NCBI RefSeq assembly: GCF_018130215.1
Contig: NZ_JAFCKQ010000002.1
Location: forward strand, 372,001-436,000
Direction: 5' to 3'
Source of the DNA: Bradyrhizobium jicamae
GTDB taxonomy: Bacteria > Pseudomonadota > Alphaproteobacteria > Rhizobiales > Xanthobacteraceae
DNA: 64,000 nucleotides
The translations under genes were made by a program, and so were the position numbers. The notes under the pieces are model-generated. The model was not told where the DNA came from. It did no database searches and was given only the letters and a program-made list of their open reading frames with translations. This document shows positions 34,569 to 42,981 of the stretch, in pieces (within the stretch, counting starts at the first letter, position 1; the number at the start of each line of letters is the position of its first letter).

Positions 34569-35753
34569 ATGTTGATACGGAACCGCAGGCTGTCAGCGCT
34601 AGCTGCAGGTAGCTTGTCCAGTCTCGCCGGCCTCGTCGTCCTTGCGACTTTCGCCGCGTCCCCTGCGCGAGCCGACGTCAAGATCGGATTCCAGGCGCCG
34701 TTGACCGGTCCTGCGGCGACCGACGGCAAATCGGCGCAGATAGCCGCCGGGATGGCGGTCGAGGATATCAATGCCGCCGGAGGGGTGCTCGGGCAGAAGG
34801 TGCAACTCGTTACGTATGACGACCAGGCCAAGTCCGACCAGGCCATCTTCACGGCAAACAAGCTGATCGGCGAGGACGGCGTCAAGCTCGTGGTGAACGG
34901 CAGCTATTCGGCATCCGGACGCGCCGCGGCGCCCGTGTTCCAGAAGGCCGGCGTCGTGATGATCGCCGCCTATGGCGTGCATCCCGATATCACGCGTGCG
35001 GGCGACTACATGTTCCGCCTCGTGCATCTTGGACCGCCGCAGGGTGCCGCCACCGCGCTCTATATCGGCAAGACTCTGGGGCTCAAGAAGATCTCCACCA
35101 TCACCATGGACAACGACTATGGGCAGGCGACGATGGATGGTTTCATCGAGGCCGCCCCCAAATACGGCGTCGAGGTCGTCAACAAATACAGCTATTCGCT
35201 GAAGGATCGCCAGTTCGGTTCGATCGTGGCGAGCGTCAAGCGCGACAATCCGGACGGCGTCTACGCGACCGGCTATTTCTTTACGGGAGGCCCGCTGGTG
35301 GCGCAGCTTCGCGCAGCCGGGATAACCGTCCCGATCATCGGCTCGCAGGCCTTCGATTCCGAGAAGTTCATCGAGATCGCAGGGCCCGCGGCGGAGGGCA
35401 CCTATATCATCGACAGCTTCGATCGTGACCGCAAGGACGAAGCGCTGCAGAAATTCTTCACCGAGTTCAAGCAGCGCGCCGGCTACGCGCCGGAGGGGGT
35501 CGCCGCAATCACCTACTCGGCGGTGCGGCTGATGGCCGACGGCATCAAGCGTGCGAACAGCGCTGAGCCCGACAAGGTGCGCGACGCGCTGGCAGCGACC
35601 AAGGACTTCCCGCTGCTCGAAGGCAACATGAACGGCTTCAACAGCCTGCACGAGATGATCATGCCGATTCAGGTCAATGAGATCAAAGGCGGCAAGTTCA
35701 CGCCCGCCGGCAGCATCACCGATCTGAACGCGTTCGCGCCGCCAGAGAAGTGA
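34569..35753 (+). CDS. Branched-chain-type ABC transporter substrate-binding protein (LivK-like)
   Basis: A 394-residue periplasmic binding protein with a signal peptide (LSSLAGLVVLATFAAS, cleavage near ARADV). The mature start VKIGFQAPLTGPAATDGKSA and the segment EDINAAGGVLGQKVQLVTYDDQ are typical of HAAT-class SBPs for amino acids, urea and aromatic acids. It is the second gene of the operon, 39 nt behind ubiD, and heads a complete five-component importer. The ligand is presumably the compound degraded by the enzymes of this operon. Confidence 0.93.
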   Translation: MLIRNRRLSALAAGSLSSLAGLVVLATFAASPARADVKIGFQAPLTGPAATDGKSAQIAAGMAVEDINAAGGVLGQKVQLVTYDDQAKSDQAIFTANKLIGEDGVKLVVNGSYSASGRAAAPVFQKAGVVMIAAYGVHPDITRAGDYMFRLVHLGPPQGAATALYIGKTLGLKKISTITMDNDYGQATMDGFIEAAPKYGVEVVNKYSYSLKDRQFGSIVASVKRDNPDGVYATGYFFTGGPLVAQLRAAGITVPIIGSQAFDSEKFIEIAGPAAEGTYIIDSFDRDRKDEALQKFFTEFKQRAGYAPEGVAAITYSAVRLMADGIKRANSAEPDKVRDALAATKDFPLLEGNMNGFNSLHEMIMPIQVNEIKGGKFTPAGSITDLNAFAPPEK

Positions 35754-35807
35754 CGAAGGCGGGAGTGTGGCCTCGGGGCTCGCGCTCCCACCAGGAGGAC
35801 CAATCCG

Positions 35808-36677
35808 GTGTATTACATCGATCTGGCCGTGACCGGCGTCAGCTTCGGCTGCATGTACGCCATGATGTCGGTCGGCCTGACCCTCGTCTACGGCCTGCTG
35901 CGCATTCTGCACGTGGCCCACGCGGCAGTGTTCGCGCTGGGTGCCTATGTCGTCGTCCTCGTGGCCAACGCGACCGGCAGCATCGCGCTTGGTTTTCTCG
36001 CCGCTGTCATCGTCACGCCGCTGTTCGGAATTGCGATTTATCGTCTGCTGTACGAGCCGCTGCTGCGGTATCGCCCCGACGTTCCGATGATCGCCTCGGT
36101 CGGACTCCTGGTGCTGATGCAGGACGCGTTCCGCATCATGTTCGGGGAGCAGGGCGTGACCTTTCGTCAGAATGCGCTCTCCTTCACCACGTTCGATTTC
36201 CACGGTGTCACGATCAGCGCCGTGCAGATCGCGCTCATCGTGACGGCCGCGGTCGTTTTTGCGGGATTGCACCTGTTTACCACCCGGACCCGTACCGGCC
36301 TCGGCTGGCGTGCGACGGTGTCGAGGCCGAAGATCGCGGCGAGCTTCGGCGTCGACCCCGTCAAGGTTCGCTATCTCAATTTCGCGATCGGTTCGGCGCT
36401 TGCCGCCGTAGCCGGCGGGCTGGTCGCCCTGCTCAACAACCTCGTCGATCCCTCGATCGGCTTCGTCGTCAGCTACAAGGCGCTGGCCATCATCGTGCTG
36501 GGAGGGCTCGGCAGTGTGCGCGGGACGCTGGTGGCCAGCCTCGTGCTCGGCCTTGTCGAAGCCTATGGCACGATCTTCATCGGCGCCTGGCTCGATCGGG
36601 ACGCAATCGCGTTTCTCGCGCTCATCGTCCTGCTGATGATCCGCCCGCAAGGTTTCACGGGGGCGCGCACGGCATGA
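35808..36677 (+). CDS. LivH-type ABC permease
   Basis: A 289-residue inner-membrane permease with about eight hydrophobic segments. The family motifs are GLTLVYGLLRILHVAHAAVF at the first loops and IIVLGGLGSVRGTLVASL near the end. The start is a GTG at 35808 preceded by AGGAGG. Its stop overlaps the livM ATG. Confidence 0.93.
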   Translation: MYYIDLAVTGVSFGCMYAMMSVGLTLVYGLLRILHVAHAAVFALGAYVVVLVANATGSIALGFLAAVIVTPLFGIAIYRLLYEPLLRYRPDVPMIASVGLLVLMQDAFRIMFGEQGVTFRQNALSFTTFDFHGVTISAVQIALIVTAAVVFAGLHLFTTRTRTGLGWRATVSRPKIAASFGVDPVKVRYLNFAIGSALAAVAGGLVALLNNLVDPSIGFVVSYKALAIIVLGGLGSVRGTLVASLVLGLVEAYGTIFIGAWLDRDAIAFLALIVLLMIRPQGFTGARTA

Positions 36678-37522
36678 GCGCCTACACGATCAGCATCGTC
36701 TCGATCATCGGCATCAACGTGATCCTGGCCGTCAGCCTCAACATGATCAGCGGCTTTTGTGGCCAGATCAGCCTTGGTCACGGAGCGTTCTTTGGGGCCG
36801 GCGCCTATGCGGCGGCGTTGGCCATGGTCGCGACCGCGAGCGTGCCGCTGGCGCTGCTCGCGGGCGTCGTCGCCGGTAGCGTGCTCGGCATCCTGGTCGG
36901 TTTTGCCTCGCTGCGGGTGCGGAGCGATTTCCTCGCCGTCTCGACGATCGGGGTCAATTTTCTGTTCGTCGGTTTTGTTCGAAAGCAGTCGTGGCTTGGC
37001 GGCGAGATGGGCATCAGCGGCATTCCGCCGACAGGGTTCGGCGCGTCCGGCAACATGATCATGATTCTGCTTCTGGCCTGCGCCACTGTCGTCTTCAGCC
37101 TGTATGTCAGTCGCTCCTGGATGGGGTTTGCGTTCCGCGCCGTCGGGGAGGATGAGCAGGCCGCTGCGACGCTCGGGATCGGCGCCGGCGCATACAAGCT
37201 GGCGGCGTTCGGGATCGGGACTGCGCTCGCCGGTCTCGCCGGAGCGCTCTACGCGTTCTTCACCCAGTTCATCACGGTCGACGCTTTCGACTTCATCCTC
37301 TCCGTCATGCTCATGGCCATGGTCGTGATCGGGGGCATAGGCTCGACCTGGGGCGTCGTCGCCGCCGCGGTCGGGCTGACGCTGCTGCCGGAGGCCATCC
37401 GCTTCGTCAACGACTATCGGCTGCTGGTTTTCGGTGGGATGCTCGTGCTGGTGATCCGGTTGGCGCCCGGTGGTCTTGCAGCGCTGGTCCACAATCTGTT
37501 CGCTCGGACGAGGAAGGCATGA
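36674..37522 (+). CDS. LivM-type ABC permease
   Basis: A 282-residue second permease subunit. Motifs are NMISGFCGQISLGHGAFFGAG, AVGEDEQAAATLGIGAGAYK (EAA-like coupling loop) and VVIGGIGSTWGVVAAAVG. The ATG at 36674 overlaps the livH stop by 4 nt, and its own stop overlaps livG by 4 nt. A longer frame from 35750 runs through livH and is not real. Confidence 0.93.
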   Translation: MSAYTISIVSIIGINVILAVSLNMISGFCGQISLGHGAFFGAGAYAAALAMVATASVPLALLAGVVAGSVLGILVGFASLRVRSDFLAVSTIGVNFLFVGFVRKQSWLGGEMGISGIPPTGFGASGNMIMILLLACATVVFSLYVSRSWMGFAFRAVGEDEQAAATLGIGAGAYKLAAFGIGTALAGLAGALYAFFTQFITVDAFDFILSVMLMAMVVIGGIGSTWGVVAAAVGLTLLPEAIRFVNDYRLLVFGGMLVLVIRLAPGGLAALVHNLFARTRKA

Positions 37523-38286
37523 GCGCGGTCCTCGAACTCGACGATGTCGCGATCCGGTTCGGAGGGGTGCAGGCCGTGGGTGGCGTCACGCGCACCGTCG
37601 ACGCCGGCGATTTCGTCGGCCTGATCGGACCGAATGGCGCCGGCAAGACGACGCTCATTCGCATCATCGCCGGACTGTTGCGGCCGGATCGCGGCAAGGT
37701 GATGCTGGGCGGTTCCGATGTGACAGGCGAGTCGACGTCGGCGCGCGTTCGTGCCGGTCTCGCGCTGACCCACCAGATCGTCCGTCCGTTCCGCGAGATG
37801 ACCGTGCTCGACAACGTCATTCTTGCCGCCGGCATCGGCTATACGTCCGGACCGCTGCGCGCGCTTCTGCACGTCAGCAGGCGACGGGAAGCCGAGCGGG
37901 CCATGGAAATCCTCGGCTCGGTCGGATTGACCGGCACCGAGCGCAGGCTGGCGGGCGAGCTTCCGCTCGGCCAGCTCAAACGGCTCGAACTGGCACGGGC
38001 CCTTGCCGTCGACCCCAAGATCGTGCTGCTCGACGAGCCGCTCGCAGGTCTCAACCATGCGGAGGCATCGAGACAGGTGGAGACGATCATGGAGGTCCAT
38101 CGGCGCGGCATCACGGTGGTCCTCGTCGAGCACAATCTCGAGGAAGTCATGCGGGTTTGCCGCCGCCTGATCGTGCTGAACAACGGTGTGGTGATCGGCG
38201 ACGGCGATCCATGGGAGGTCATGGCCAACCCGGCCGTCCAGGAAGCCTATGTCGGAAGTGGAATGATGGCGCATGCTGAAGCTTGA
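37519..38286 (+). CDS. LivG-type ABC ATP-binding protein
   Basis: A 255-residue ATPase. Walker A is GPNGAGKTT, the LivG-specific LTHQIVRPFREMTVLDNV follows, then a degenerate signature LPLGQLKRLELARALAV, Walker B IVLLDEPLAGLNH and the switch VEHNLEEVM. It overlaps livM and livF. Confidence 0.95.
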   Translation: MSAVLELDDVAIRFGGVQAVGGVTRTVDAGDFVGLIGPNGAGKTTLIRIIAGLLRPDRGKVMLGGSDVTGESTSARVRAGLALTHQIVRPFREMTVLDNVILAAGIGYTSGPLRALLHVSRRREAERAMEILGSVGLTGTERRLAGELPLGQLKRLELARALAVDPKIVLLDEPLAGLNHAEASRQVETIMEVHRRGITVVLVEHNLEEVMRVCRRLIVLNNGVVIGDGDPWEVMANPAVQEAYVGSGMMAHAEA

Positions 38287-38992
38287 TCACTTGAGCTGTG
38301 GCTATGGCGCCGTGGAAGCGGTTCGGGACGTGACCCTTGACGTGCCGGCCGGATCGATCTTCGCGCTACTCGGACCGAATGGTGCCGGCAAGACGTCGAC
38401 AATCATGGCGGTCATGGGTCATGTCGATATTCACGGCGGCCGGATCCTGCTCGACGGCAAGGACATTACGCGGCGCCGCGCCGTCGATCGGGTCGATCTC
38501 GGTATCGCCGTGGTGCCCGAAGGGCGGCAGCTGTTCTCGGATCTGACAGTGGATGAGAACCTTACGGTTGGCGGCTATGCGCATCCGCACATGCGTGACG
38601 CGGCCAAGCGCGAGCGCGTATTCTCCTATTTCCCCCGGCTGGCCGAGCGGCGGTCGCAACTGTCGGGATCGCTGTCGGGTGGTGAACAGCAGATGCTGGC
38701 GATTGGTCGGGCCTTGATGGCCGAACCGCGGCTTCTGCTGGTCGACGAGTTGTCGCTCGGCCTGATGCCGAAGATGGTCGATCTGTGCCTGGGCGCGCTG
38801 ATGCAGCTCAAGCGCGACGGTATCACCATCGTCCTGGTCGAGCAGAACACGGAACGCGCTCTCGACGTTGCAGACAATGTCTGCGTGATGTCGTCGGGTG
38901 TCCAGATCTACCAGGGCACCGGGAGCGAAGCGAAGGCGGCGGGTTCGCTGTTTGCAACGTTCCTCGGCATGAACCAGCCAGGCCGATCATAG
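38273..38992 (+). CDS. LivF-type ABC ATP-binding protein
   Basis: A 239-residue second ATPase. Walker A is GPNGAGKTS, and the LivF hallmark is VVPEGRQLFSDLTVDENL. The signature is LSGGEQQMLAIGRALM, Walker B LLLVDELSLGL with Glu then Leu, and the H-loop His is replaced by Gln in VEQN, as is normal for LivF. It starts 14 nt inside livG. Confidence 0.95.
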   Translation: MLKLDHLSCGYGAVEAVRDVTLDVPAGSIFALLGPNGAGKTSTIMAVMGHVDIHGGRILLDGKDITRRRAVDRVDLGIAVVPEGRQLFSDLTVDENLTVGGYAHPHMRDAAKRERVFSYFPRLAERRSQLSGSLSGGEQQMLAIGRALMAEPRLLLVDELSLGLMPKMVDLCLGALMQLKRDGITIVLVEQNTERALDVADNVCVMSSGVQIYQGTGSEAKAAGSLFATFLGMNQPGRS

Positions 38993-39022
38993 GCAGTCGA
39001 AGGTGCGCAACAGGGAAGAGAC

Positions 39023-40090
39023 ATGGCACGGATGCTGACAGGGGATGACGTCGAGGCGGGGCTTGTTGGCGGGTTGTTCCTGTCGGCGGGCGGCAGTGGT
39101 CGCAACGCCGTTGCAAAGAACCGCGGGCTCGGCCAGATGGCGCTCGACTATGGCGGCGTGCGGTTGGTTGGTATCGACGAACTGGACCCGGACGCGACTG
39201 TCATCACGGCGACCGCGGTCGGCGCGCCCGGCTTTGCCAACTGGGCAATCCGGCCGCGCGACAGCATCAATGCAGCGAGGCGCCTGATCGAGAGATTTGA
39301 AAGGCCGCCGGTCGGCGTGATCTGCGGTCACGTGCCCGGGTTCAATGCCTGGCTTGTTGCTGCCGCACTTGGGCTCGATTATGTCGACGCCGCCTCGAAC
39401 GGGCGCGGTCATCCGACGGTGAAGATGGGCGGCATGGGGCTTGCGTCGCGGCTCGATCTTTCGATCACCCAGGTCGGCTGCAGCGGCAGCAAGGCGGAGA
39501 ACAACGAATTTGCCGTCGTCGTCGACGGAGACATCGTGCGCACCTCGAATCTGATGCGGCAGGCGGCGGTGATCAATGGCGGCCTGATTTACGCTGCGCG
39601 GGGACCACTGAGCGCCGGTTACATCAGGGAGAACGGCGCGCCGGGCGCCATCACCTTCCAGCTCGATCTTGGACGAGCCATGCTGGCGGCAAGCGGCGCC
39701 GATCGCATCCGCGCCACGGTCGAATTTCTCGACGGCGAGCTTCTGGTCGAGGGTGAAGTCACCGAAAACACGGTTGCCTATGGTGGCGGCTTCGATCTCG
39801 GCCAGATGAAGGTCCGGGGCACCCGCGGTGAAGCCGTGCTTGGCGTTTATAACGAGTTCATGACCGCGGATGTCGAAGGCCAGCGTGTCGCGACCTTCCC
39901 GGACATGATCGGGACACTCGATCCAGAGACCGGCGACGTGATCTCGATCTCGGAATCGAAACCGGGCACGCATGTTGCGGTCATCATCGCCCACCGTTCC
40001 AAGTTCCCGGTCGGGAAGGGTGCCCTCGACCCCGCGGTGTTTCCCGAAGTCGAAAAGGCCATGGGTGTCGATATGCGTTCATATCTCTGA
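39023..40090 (+). CDS. DUF917-like protein, candidate (S-methyl)thiohydantoin desulfurase
   Basis: A 355-residue protein that I place in the DUF917 family. Matching features are the N-terminal GG-rich loop FLSAGGSGRN, then IDELDPDATVITATAVGAPG, a middle LGLDYVDAASNGRGHPTVKMG and the GAITFQLDLGRAML segment. From memory this family has been renamed (S-methyl-)thiohydantoin desulfurase because one member performs the C-S cleavage linking thiourocanate hydratase and hydantoinase in ergothioneine breakdown. The adjacent HutU paralogue supports such a role. The similarity is judged by eye and is distant in places. An AtzD-type ring-opening hydrolase was considered, but its repeated Ser-Lys motifs are not seen. 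Confidence 0.65.
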   Translation: MARMLTGDDVEAGLVGGLFLSAGGSGRNAVAKNRGLGQMALDYGGVRLVGIDELDPDATVITATAVGAPGFANWAIRPRDSINAARRLIERFERPPVGVICGHVPGFNAWLVAAALGLDYVDAASNGRGHPTVKMGGMGLASRLDLSITQVGCSGSKAENNEFAVVVDGDIVRTSNLMRQAAVINGGLIYAARGPLSAGYIRENGAPGAITFQLDLGRAMLAASGADRIRATVEFLDGELLVEGEVTENTVAYGGGFDLGQMKVRGTRGEAVLGVYNEFMTADVEGQRVATFPDMIGTLDPETGDVISISESKPGTHVAVIIAHRSKFPVGKGALDPAVFPEVEKAMGVDMRSYL

Positions 40091-40104
40091 GCGGGAGAAC
40101 GAAC

Positions 40105-40716
40105 ATGCTGCGTCTTTACGACAGCCGTCTGTCCGGAAATGCCTGGAAGGTCCGCATCCTGCTCACGCAGCTCGGTCTCCCATTCGAGCGCGTCACGCTC
40201 GATCTCGCCAAGGGGGCGACCGCCGATCCGGCGTTCCGCGCCAAGAGCCGCTTCGCGCGCGTGCCGGTGCTTGAACTCGATGACGGCCGCACCATCGTCG
40301 AGTCGGCTGCCATCATGCTGTATCTCGCGGAGGGGACCCGTTTCCTGCCGGATGACCGCTTTCTGCGCGCGGAGGTGACGAGCTGGCTCACCTTCGAACA
40401 GGCGGACCTGCTGCGGGCGCTGGCACTCCCGCGCTTCTATCGCATGCGCGGCGTCGCCGATCAGATGGCAAGCCGTATCGCCGACTTTCAGGAAGGCGCT
40501 TATCCGGCGCTGGCGAAGGCCGACGCCTGGCTCTCGGGCCACGACTGGCTCGTGGACGATCGCTACACCATCGCGGATATCGGCCTGTTCGGCTACGTAT
40601 CGATGGCGCATCAAGGCGGCTACGAGATGGAACGATTCCGGTCGATCGCCGCATGGCTTGCGCGTGTGAAGGCGCAGCCTGGCTGGGTGCCGTTGGTCGA
40701 GGAGGCAGACGCATGA
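40105..40716 (+). CDS. Glutathione S-transferase family protein
   Basis: A 203-residue two-domain GST. The thioredoxin-like N-terminal domain reads LYDSRLSGNAWKVRILLTQL with RVPVLELDDG and the GSH gamma-Glu site ESAAIM. The C-terminal helical domain contains the N-capping box YTIADIGLFGY. It is in the middle of the operon, overlapping the hydratase gene by 4 nt. It could detoxify or thiolyse a sulfur- or carbonyl-bearing intermediate, or act as a GSH-dependent isomerase; nothing in the sequence decides. Confidence 0.9.
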   Translation: MLRLYDSRLSGNAWKVRILLTQLGLPFERVTLDLAKGATADPAFRAKSRFARVPVLELDDGRTIVESAAIMLYLAEGTRFLPDDRFLRAEVTSWLTFEQADLLRALALPRFYRMRGVADQMASRIADFQEGAYPALAKADAWLSGHDWLVDDRYTIADIGLFGYVSMAHQGGYEMERFRSIAAWLARVKAQPGWVPLVEEADA

Positions 40717-42371
40717 ACATCCCTGTGCGCCGTGGCAAGGACGTCAAGGCCGGGCGCGGCACCGCGCTGCGCTGCAAAGGCTGGCGGCAGGAGGCGATCC
40801 TGCGCATGCTGGAGAACAACCTGGAGAATGGCGAGGCTCCCGACAATCTCGTGATCTATATGTCGATTGCCCGCGCAGCGCGCGACTGGAAGAGCTTTGA
40901 CCGCATCGTTGCGACGCTCACGACCATGCGCGAGGATCAGACCCTCGTCATGCAATCGGGCAAGCCGATCGGGGTGTTCCCGGGGCAGGCGACGACGCCG
41001 CTCGTGATCATGGCAAATGGCAATATTGTCGGCGACTGGAGCGGCGAGGAGAGCCGGCGCAAGCTCGACGACATGGGCTTGACGGTCTACCCCGGCATGA
41101 CCGCCGCTGCGTGGCAGTATATCGGCAGCCAAGGCATCCTGCAGGGCACGTACGAGACCTTCATGTCCGTCGGCCGGCAGCATTTTGGCGGCACGCTGGC
41201 CGGTCGGCTGCTGCTGACATCGGGTTGCGGAGGAATGAGCGGTGCGCAGCCGCTGGCCGGAAAACTCGCCGGCGCCTCGACGCTCGTGGTCGAGGTCGAT
41301 CAGGTGCGGATCGACCGGCGTATCGCCAGCGGCTATTGCGATGCGACGACGGACGATCTCGACGATGCGATTGCACGCTGGCTTGCAGCGCGAGACGCGC
41401 GACAGCCTTTGGCACTGGCGCTGTGCGCGAACTCGGCGGCGGTGCTGCCGGAACTGGCGCGGCGCGGCATCGTCCCTGACGTCGTGACGGACCAGACCTA
41501 TCCGGATCCCTTGAAGGGATACGTCCCTGCGGAATTGTCGGTCGCGCAGGCGCGCGCGATGCGGCAGGAGGATCCGGCGAAATTGATGGCCCTGGCGCGA
41601 CAGTCGGTCGCCACCCATCTTCGCGCAATCCTCGGTTTCATGGATCGGGGAGCGATCGCATTCGAGTATGGCAACAGCCTGCGCGCCGAGGCCAGGGCGG
41701 CGGGCGTCGAGGATGCGTTCCGGATGCGATCCTTCGTCGATCTCTATATCCGACCGCTGTTCTGCCAGGGGATGGGTCCGTTTCGCTGGATCGCGCTGTC
41801 GGGTGATCCGCAGGACATCTATACGGTCGACGACATGATCCTGGACACATTCTCGTCCAACCACCCGATCTCATCCTGGATCAGGTTGGCGCGTGAACAT
41901 GTGAAGTTTACCGGCTTGCCGGCCCGGATCGGCTGGCTTGGCTATGGCGAGCGCAGCCGGCTCGCGCTGCTGGTCAACGAGGCCGTTGCCAACGGCAAGA
42001 TCTCGGCGCCAATCGCGTTCACCCGCGATCATCTCGATTCCGGCTCGGCAGCGCTGCCGCATCGCGAAACTGAAAACATGAAGGATGGGTCCGATGCGAT
42101 CGCCGATTGGCCCATTCTCAATGCGCTCTTGAACTGCTCCAGTGGTGCCGATCTCGTCGCCATCCACGGGCTGGGCGGCCGGGGCGTCAGCGCCGGGCTC
42201 ACCATTGTCGCGGACGGAAATCCCGATACCGCCGAGCGATTGAAGCGTGTGCTCGACGGCGATCCGGGTATTGGTGTGTTGCGTCATGCAGACGCCGGGT
42301 ATGATATCGCCATCGAGCAGGCCGGCCGGTTCGGCCTGTCGGAGACCATACCGCCGGGTCTGTCGGAGTAA
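40713..42371 (+). CDS. Urocanase-like hydratase paralogue (divergent active site)
   Basis: A 552-residue HutU homologue. NAD-binding elements are kept (GCGGMSGAQP at 171-180, [27 protein letters not shown]). Positions that hold urocanate in true urocanases are changed: Y-G-G becomes Y49-M50-S51, the conserved Cys (409 in this genome's HutU) becomes Gly407, and HHGGGVGxGxSxH is replaced by HGLGGRGVSAG near 485-495. It is therefore unlikely to be an ordinary urocanase; thiourocanate or another imidazole acrylate is a better guess. The ATG at 40713 overlaps the GST stop. A true hutU exists at 20359, which argues against redundancy. Confidence 0.88.
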   Translation: MNIPVRRGKDVKAGRGTALRCKGWRQEAILRMLENNLENGEAPDNLVIYMSIARAARDWKSFDRIVATLTTMREDQTLVMQSGKPIGVFPGQATTPLVIMANGNIVGDWSGEESRRKLDDMGLTVYPGMTAAAWQYIGSQGILQGTYETFMSVGRQHFGGTLAGRLLLTSGCGGMSGAQPLAGKLAGASTLVVEVDQVRIDRRIASGYCDATTDDLDDAIARWLAARDARQPLALALCANSAAVLPELARRGIVPDVVTDQTYPDPLKGYVPAELSVAQARAMRQEDPAKLMALARQSVATHLRAILGFMDRGAIAFEYGNSLRAEARAAGVEDAFRMRSFVDLYIRPLFCQGMGPFRWIALSGDPQDIYTVDDMILDTFSSNHPISSWIRLAREHVKFTGLPARIGWLGYGERSRLALLVNEAVANGKISAPIAFTRDHLDSGSAALPHRETENMKDGSDAIADWPILNALLNCSSGADLVAIHGLGGRGVSAGLTIVADGNPDTAERLKRVLDGDPGIGVLRHADAGYDIAIEQAGRFGLSETIPPGLSE

Positions 42372-42390
42372 GAGCGGGGAGTCACGCCCG

Positions 42391-42981
42391 ATGAGCGCAC
42401 CGGTGCCTGCCCAGAGACGGCTCATCGTCGGCATTTCCGGCGCGTCGGGTGTTGTCTACGGGCTGCGAACACTTCAGCTGCTCCGCAACGCCGGGATCGA
42501 AACACATCTGGTGATGTCGAAGACCGCCGAAGTGACCTTCGCGCACGAAACGGCGGTGAAGATCGCCGACGTCAGGGCTGCCGCTCACACCGTCCATCGC
42601 ATCGACGACATGGCTGCCTCGATTGCCAGTGGCGGGTTTCGTACCACTGGCATGATCGTCGCGCCGTGCTCGATCCGCTCGATGTCGGAAATCGCAACCG
42701 GCGTGACCTCGACACTGTTGACGCGAGCGGCGGATGTCACGCTCAAGGAACGACGGCGGCTGGTGCTGATGGTCCGGGAAACGCCGCTGCATGCCGGCCA
42801 CCTCCGGTCGATGGCGGCACTGTCGGACATGGGCGCGATCGTCGCGCCGCCGGTCCCGGCGTTCTATGCCAAACCACGCTCGATCGAGGAGATGGTGGAC
42901 CAGACGGTGGGACGGATGCTGGACCTGTTCGACATCGATATCGGCGTGGTCCGCCGATGGGGCGAAGATCGGAATTCCTGA
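42391..42981 (+). CDS. ubiX: UbiX-type flavin prenyltransferase
   Basis: A 196-residue enzyme that prenylates FMN to make the cofactor of UbiD decarboxylases. Motifs are RRLIVGISGASGVVYGLRTL (FMN phosphate loop), HLVMSKTAE, IVAPCSIRSMSEIA, then DVTLKERRRLVLMVRETPLH, and PPVPAFY near the end, all matching UbiX. It is 19 nt behind the hydratase gene and overlaps the TPR gene at TGATG. Its presence shows the operon is meant to supply its own prFMN to the UbiD at 33120. A longer frame from 42247 is rejected because it runs into the hydratase. Confidence 0.94.
   Translation: MSAPVPAQRRLIVGISGASGVVYGLRTLQLLRNAGIETHLVMSKTAEVTFAHETAVKIADVRAAAHTVHRIDDMAASIASGGFRTTGMIVAPCSIRSMSEIATGVTSTLLTRAADVTLKERRRLVLMVRETPLHAGHLRSMAALSDMGAIVAPPVPAFYAKPRSIEEMVDQTVGRMLDLFDIDIGVVRRWGEDRNS

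Noticed and set aside
39023..40090. Cyanuric acid amidohydrolase/barbiturase (AtzD-type) assignment
   Set aside because: The length fits, but the three repeated Ser/Lys catalytic motifs are not seen; the DUF917-like features match better.
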